NCBI GenBank assembly: GCA_900169235.1
Contig: FWCC01000117.1
Location: 124,001 to 188,000, forward strand
Length of the DNA: 64,000 nt
Reading direction: 5' to 3'
Source: Zarea fungicola
Taxonomy: Eukaryota > Ascomycota > Sordariomycetes > Hypocreales > Cordycipitaceae
Part shown: positions 58,751 through 64,000 of the stretch, in pieces
Layout: each line of letters starts with the position of its first letter
Position numbering within the stretch: position 1 is the first letter of the stretch
Notes under the pieces: generated by a model
The model's database searches: none
What the model saw: only the letters and a program-made list of their open reading frames with translations
What the model was told of the DNA's origin: nothing
Position numbers and translations under genes: made by a program

Positions 58751-61700
58751 TTGCAAAGTTATCCTTACATTTGTTAGCTTCCCAATGATTAATTGTCATC
58801 AATCAGAGAAAGAAAATTATTCGAGGTAGTAGACTAGTATAAGAAATTTCACATTGGGGCCATCTACCAGCAGCCGCAGCTAACGCATAACGTCCATTGT
58901 ACAGTACATATTCAACCCTGTTATATCTAAGTTTGGTAAAATAGATCTTATATGTATTTAAAAGTAAACCGAGAAATCACCTTTGGTCTTGCGATTGTGG
59001 CTTGAGTGAGTGAATCTCAAATGTTCTGCCGGTCCTGTCAAACGCGGACGGCTGAGAACTGCCATGGCACAAACAAACGTCCCACGTCGTATAGAACGCA
59101 ATAATTTCAATCACAGAGTTGTATAGTTGAATTGGTTCAGAAGTAGATTCCCCCAAAACATTTTGCAGTGGCGAGCAATGGATGTTTTGGCCGCCGCAGC
59201 GGTGGCAGCTACCCTAGAACTGTGATACTGGTAATGAGTACGATACACAGGCAACGAATTGCAAGCAGTAATTTTCCCTTTGTAAAAATTTGATGCGAAG
59301 ATCTCATATTCTGCTACAACAACTGGCAAGGAATTGCTATTAACACCATAGCGAATGCTAACCAGGGAACAATCACTGTAAATGGAGCGGAATATCCAGT
59401 TCACTGTTTGCGACTCTCGTCATTACAGGTAATTTAATGCATGTGGCTTGAAAACCAACTAAACCACTCATTAAACTGTAATGTGGTATCTATTACAAGC
59501 TTTTTACAGTTTGTGCTTGTGACAATAGGTTCCTGGAACGGTTTCAGACAGAAAAGTTTGTTACTTGAGTCTGGAGAGCAAGTGTCGCATGGATAATTCC
59601 AGGAGGGTTGATAAACATGATAAACATGAATTTTGAAGAAAAATTGCCCAAACAGTGCAGATTTACAGTAAACACAGGAATACAAAAGTCGATGAGTTGG
59701 CGGCCATTTAACTGTGCAAGACATCTTGTCAGTTCGCATGCCTGATAGAGAAGAGCTCTCGCAACTACTCAAAGTCTCATGAGATCCGTATTATCGCCCA
59801 AAGCCATCTGTATTCGATTTTATAGTTTTTATTAACCCATCACAGTAGCACTTCGTTGTGTTAGTTTGTGTCCTTGTAGTAGGCACACTTGATATTTTTG
59901 CTCTGATAGTAAACGTCGCTACATCCATTTTAAGATGGTCGGGAGCGCGGCTTCAATACAAATTATCCATAGTGAGCATTTTATTGTCAGTGCAATAAAT
60001 ATGTACGCGACAGACTATGGGCAGCTGTTCCAATTTTCAAGTGTTGTGCACGGCAGAACAGCGTACAAAATCCATTTCTGACTCGGCTCAAGAGCGCCGA
60101 GAACCAGTTGATAACGAAACTTTCTTGGACCCATACTGAATATATCCATATAATCTCGAAATTGTCGACAATATTGTATTGCCGGTGCTGGATTGCAGAA
60201 GGCGTGCTCTGCTGTGTCTTACCGTGGGTACTCGGTGGGGAGTCGGCAAGTACCGCTGCACATATCTACGGTGTAAATTTCAGCCAATTTTGTAGTATTC
60301 CAAAACCAGAAGCTTGGCATAATAGATGTCTAATTTCTTGTTGCTATTATTATTTATTATTTCAGGACGACCCAAAGAGTTGGAGCTTATGGAACGTCTT
60401 GCCCGTCTACCGGGAATCCTCACAATAGCCGCAACTGCATATATAATCAAACTGCACTTGGTTGGTTCGAGATAGTACAGGATGCACGACTGGGGGCTAA
60501 TAAATTTATCCTTGCAATCCTGGATCGTGAACGGGGCCCGGCTCGAAGGCAGCTAATATTAGAGATTGCAATTTTAAAAAACAACCAAGCGAACAAGCCC
60601 TTGTATCGCCCTGTTGGTAAGTAGCGCCCGAGAGGAAGCGACATGTCGGTAAGAGTTTTTAGTTTATTCATTGAGCAATGAGTACTCCGTAATACGGGCT
60701 ACTCTACAGAGTACGCAGGGCTGTAAATGTTCAACGTCATCATAATTGGCGGCTTATTCTTGGCAAGCGAATGGGTCAACCGTTGGTGACGAGAACATAC
60801 TTGGAGCAGCAAGACCAAAGCTGTCTCTTACTTTCAACACGGCAATGAGCTACAGCGGATGCATCAGCAAAAAGATTGTTTGCCAGATATCTTCGCAAAG
60901 AACTCCTTGGAAGAAGAATGCGCGTCGATCTTGAGCACGATAAAGAGCTGAAATAATAAGTAGCGGCGCATTCGATGCCAGTATTAGAGTCAGGTTCTTG
61001 GATGGATCGCCCTGCGGCGGCGCTGCGCCCGACAAAATGCTTCTGATTAGGTAGGGTTTAACCGAGCAGCGCCGCCAAGGTTGTGTGAGCAAATAGCCAC
61101 CAACGGTCGACGCGGCAAATCAGTCCAGGGCAAGCAAGGGAAGAGGCACTTTCGCCTCTGACAGGGGGGGTGGCCGTTCCATAGATCTACCCAACAGGGC
61201 GAGCAACGGGCTTTCCCAGCCGAGTCTATTTCTGACCACTCAGATTCCGAAGCGGGCGGTGGAAATAGAACTGCGGCGCCAGCCTGAGTCAGCTCAGGCG
61301 CAATGCGGTCTTCCTTGGTGGTATGACGGCTTGGTGTCAGCCTGGAATTAATTACCAGAATGCCAGAAGCATTTCTGGGCGTAGTTCGAGGAAATGATGT
61401 ACAAGATGACGCGGGGCGATGAGTGCCAACCCAAAGACGGCAGAACGAACGGTAAACAGAGCAGTTGATTCTTTTTGGAGCACGGCGGATCCTATCGTTA
61501 ATGCGATGGAGAAGCCGGCCCGATGGGAAAATGGTGTCACGTAGCCCTCACGTAAATAAAGCAGCGAGAGAGTTTGTAGACAAGAGGAACCCCCAAAACC
61601 TTTACTGTGGTAAGTTACAGGGCTTGTTACTATCTGCATGTAGATGCTACTCTGTACTGATATGGAGGGTGACAGTGGGTTGCATAGTACTGGCCACGTT

Positions 61701-63033
61701 GCTTCTGGTGATGGTAGCTGGTGGTGAGCACTATGTACTGTGGCTTAAAGAGGAAGGTCTAATCTGTAGCAATTGGTTGTTGAACTAATTAACTACCGGC
61801 TAGGAGTAAGAGCCCAAGTTGAGATGTGTATAGTGTGGCCGATCGCTGCCCTTAATTGGCTGCCACCGCTTTTGTTGGAGGAAACGACGAGGAGCGAATG
61901 GCATCGCCCCGTTAGCTTATGAGACATTCGGTGTGCTGAACGACTCGGCTACCCCGTTGCTTCTTGGCCTCGGGGTGGGTGATGATTCAAACTCGCGGGC
62001 CGCAATGGGAGAGAAGGCTCTCATACTTGGGTGAACACCCCAGGCCACTTCTGCCTCGGTTCCATGCAGCCCTCCACGCAATTATCATGCTATCACAGTT
62101 GTTAATAAAGGTGTATTGTTTTAATTTGTTTATGTATGTGAGGCGGTGATCTGGGCGGTGGCCCTAGCAAGGGTCTCACATGCGCGGAAGCCAGGCAACA
62201 ACAAATCATGAAGTAGCTCGTGCGACATTTCGGGATTCTTTGATGCTATTGAGCATCGCACAGAACCATTTATTAATTATTGGAGCCTGGGCTCCGAGTA
62301 CACCGCCTAGCGCAATTTCGCGTAAAGTCATTATTGCTGTATTGAAAGTGCTGATGTCCACTACAAAATTTAGCAGCCGGTCCGCCACCGTTGCACGTGT
62401 TGGTTCTATTACTCTACTGCTCAGGAAAGAATAACAATCAGTTTGGGAACCCTCAGCGTCCGAAAGCCATCTCCCTACTCTTTGTACCTAATAATAAACC
62501 GGACGAGTCAACTGTGCTTTATCTTGTCAGCGCACAGCCCTGGAACAACCAGAATGAATCCAAAAGGTTATTTATGGGACAAAGACCAAATGGCAAAAGA
62601 GGCGCAGTGGTCGGTAGGGTCCAATGCCGGCCCGCTCCCTCAAAAAGGAAAGGCCTCTTGGGCTCCTGGTATGGTAGCAGTTTGTGGGAAAACAAGCTCG
62701 TGACAGCATGTGGTGGACTCGCCTGCCGATCAACCCCAGTAGTGCTACGAAGTTTTTGGCTTGTGTAGGTAATATTCTCCATATGGCTTCTGACGAATAT
62801 TACAGCGTTCTTTCAGTCTGTCCACACAGTAATGCATGGTGGTGGCTCCCTGTTCCCCGCCAAGTGGTCGGTTCGATGCGACATGCCATACCGGGCATCG
62901 CGGGAGCCTTTCTCCAGCGGCCTTTGCCGGGAAGGGAATAGGCAGGTATGTCGAAATCAAGCACTTTGACACAAGTCAACTCCCGGAGACAGTTGCCTCT
63001 TACTGCAGGACCTTCCCCCAGGATGACGGACGA

Positions 63034-63080
63034 CCGGGGGGGGGGGCGGGCTTAGNNGGGGGGGGGGGGGGCGGGCTTAG
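63034..63080. other. Assembly join: two Ns flanked by the same G-run sequence
   Basis: Ns are at 63056-63057. The sequence left of them, a G-run followed by CGGGCTTAG (to 63055), is repeated right of them (63058-63080). That is what two contig ends overlapping in a poly-G tract and never merged would look like. Sequence on either side may not be truly adjacent, and the G-run length is unreliable. Confidence 0.85.
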
Positions 63081-63404
63081 CGTGGACGTATTATTATGGA
63101 AAGCAACATGAAAATGGAACAAGTAGAAGGAAATGATGCCAAACCCGATGTGGTCCCCCCAACCTGACTAGCCTTGATCCCGGGCAGGGCGTTGTGCGCA
63201 TCAGCCCATGATGAGGCATTGACCAAGCCAGCCTATGATCAAGTGTAACTACCGTACGGAGTACGGAGTACATACTCAGTAATAAGAAATACAAAAGATT
63301 ATTATGGCCCTGCCCACCCACCATGCCACGCCGCACTCGTTGCTTTTCCCGCCTCAAATAAAGAGAAATCGAGACACACAAAAGAACAAACCGCTTTTGT
63401 CTAA

Positions 63405-64000
63405 GTCGTCGACTTGTGCCACCGTGCGGCTAAATTTAATATCAATCAACCTGTCCCACCCACCAGGACCAGCAATAACAACCACACAAGCATACTAATC
63501 CTCGCCGACGACAAACCTCTTATTTCGCACTTACACGCTGAAAGTAAACTGTACATCTTAGTATCAACTAGTAGCACTGCACCAACAAAAGAAGCTACCC
63601 AGTGTATCCGAGACAATTACATCAGCGGTGTGCCCTGCACCTCCAGAACAACCAGAACTACACGGCCCCGACCATTTTCATATTTTAAGGGTAGACATGG
63701 TCTACCGTCACTCTTACAACTTGTTATAGAAAACATCATGGATACCTCCCTTGGAGTCTCCTGGGGCCGGATAGTTGCCCATCGCCGGACACGCTCAGGT
63801 GAGACTGGCATCAAGCCACAACCAATTGAGTTTACAAGCGACGGCACAAGATATACACCAGAAACACCAGCAGCAGCAGCTCCCATAAAGTCATTTGCAC
63901 AACACAGCCGTTCCCAATCACTAAACACAACACTACCTGGAGGTGGATCGACGCCATCCCAAGTGTACGTTCAACTGCCAGAATATCTACACTACAAGGC
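63405..64000 (+). CDS. Unidentified open frame running off the right edge
   Basis: A frame without stops for 198 codons, from just after TAA (63402-63404) to the end of the window. The first in-frame ATG is at 63738, so the start is either there or in an unseen upstream exon. Readable segments include ILILADDKPLISHLHAESKL, RPFSYFKGRHGLPSLLQLVI and MDTSLGVSWGRIVAHRRTRS, then a Pro/Thr/Ala/Ser-rich part. Base use (many CA-ending codons) differs from the housekeeping genes in the window, and it lies to the right of the assembly join. I recognise no family; a mobile-element protein is one possibility, chance in A/C-rich DNA another. An opposite-strand frame at 63617-63928 overlaps it. Confidence 0.35.

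Larger units (their letters stand above)
55587..63400. other. Gene-poor region, 7.8 kb
   Basis: No supported protein-coding gene across the largest gap in the window. It is AT-rich, with scattered short open frames on both strands. Items noted inside: an ATT microsatellite (58732-58750), an 86-codon open stretch with no start codon (60364-60624), a weak tRNA-like relic (about 61880-61965), TACGGAGTA-type motifs (60683, 63255, 63262) and the assembly join at 63056. A heterochromatic or decayed-transposon origin is possible, but I recognise no specific element. Confidence 0.55.

Noticed and set aside
63617..63928. 103-codon minus-strand frame at the right edge
   Set aside because: Overlaps the longer uninterrupted plus frame and has no recognisable feature; retained only as a note there.

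Overview
The window is nuclear DNA of a filamentous ascomycete, most likely Sordariomycetes and probably Hypocreales. The evidence is short GT-AG introns (about 50-142 bp), pyrimidine-rich leaders before start codons, and the gene set itself: a PNG1 with valine at the catalytic cysteine position (as known in Neurospora), a DUF7514-type protein, a SKG6-like single-pass membrane protein and a WSC-domain secreted protein. No virus, plasmid, bacterial operon or CRISPR array is present. Exon joins were worked out by hand from splice sites and reading-frame continuity; in each complete multi-exon gene the summed exon length is a multiple of three.

Layout. 1-1010: 5' part of a FAT1-type acyl-CoA synthetase (minus, runs off the left edge). 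2964-9448: membrane-anchored cytochrome b5 protein (plus), NBS1 of the MRN complex (minus, four exons), secreted WSC protein (plus). 9449-14841: 5.4 kb gene-poor island. 14842-20941: GPR1/FUN34/YaaH acetate transporter, a small secreted double-psi beta-barrel protein and a single-pass membrane protein. 21957-27027: nicotinate phosphoribosyltransferase and UTP4, divergent. 27028-30587: gene-poor. 30588-40913: PNG1, a SWIM/RING protein interrupted by an in-frame TAG, an MDR oxidoreductase convergent with an NAD(P)-binding protein, a small conserved nuclear-type protein, a decayed aminoglycoside-phosphotransferase-like pseudogene and an MPDU1 homologue. 42577-44498: DUF7514-like protein. 44499-49594: gene-poor. 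49595-55586: a conserved 352-residue fungal protein, GCN5, OST5 and RAD1. 55587-63400: the largest gene-poor stretch, ending at a 2-N assembly join flanked by the same G-run sequence on both sides. 63405-64000: an unidentified open frame running off the right edge.

Functionally these are mostly independent housekeeping genes. Recurring themes are DNA-damage signalling (NBS1, RAD1 of the 9-1-1 clamp), chromatin (GCN5), protein N-glycosylation and its quality control (MPDU1, OST5, and the probably inactive PNG1), ribosome biogenesis (UTP4) and NAD salvage (NPT1). I see no biosynthetic cluster and no convincing new multi-gene system. The points most worth checking are the PNG1 active-site replacement, the broken RING finger, the repeated MPPPP motifs in the cytochrome b5 protein, the acidic expansion in GCN5, the decayed phosphotransferase, and the unidentified frame to the right of the assembly join.
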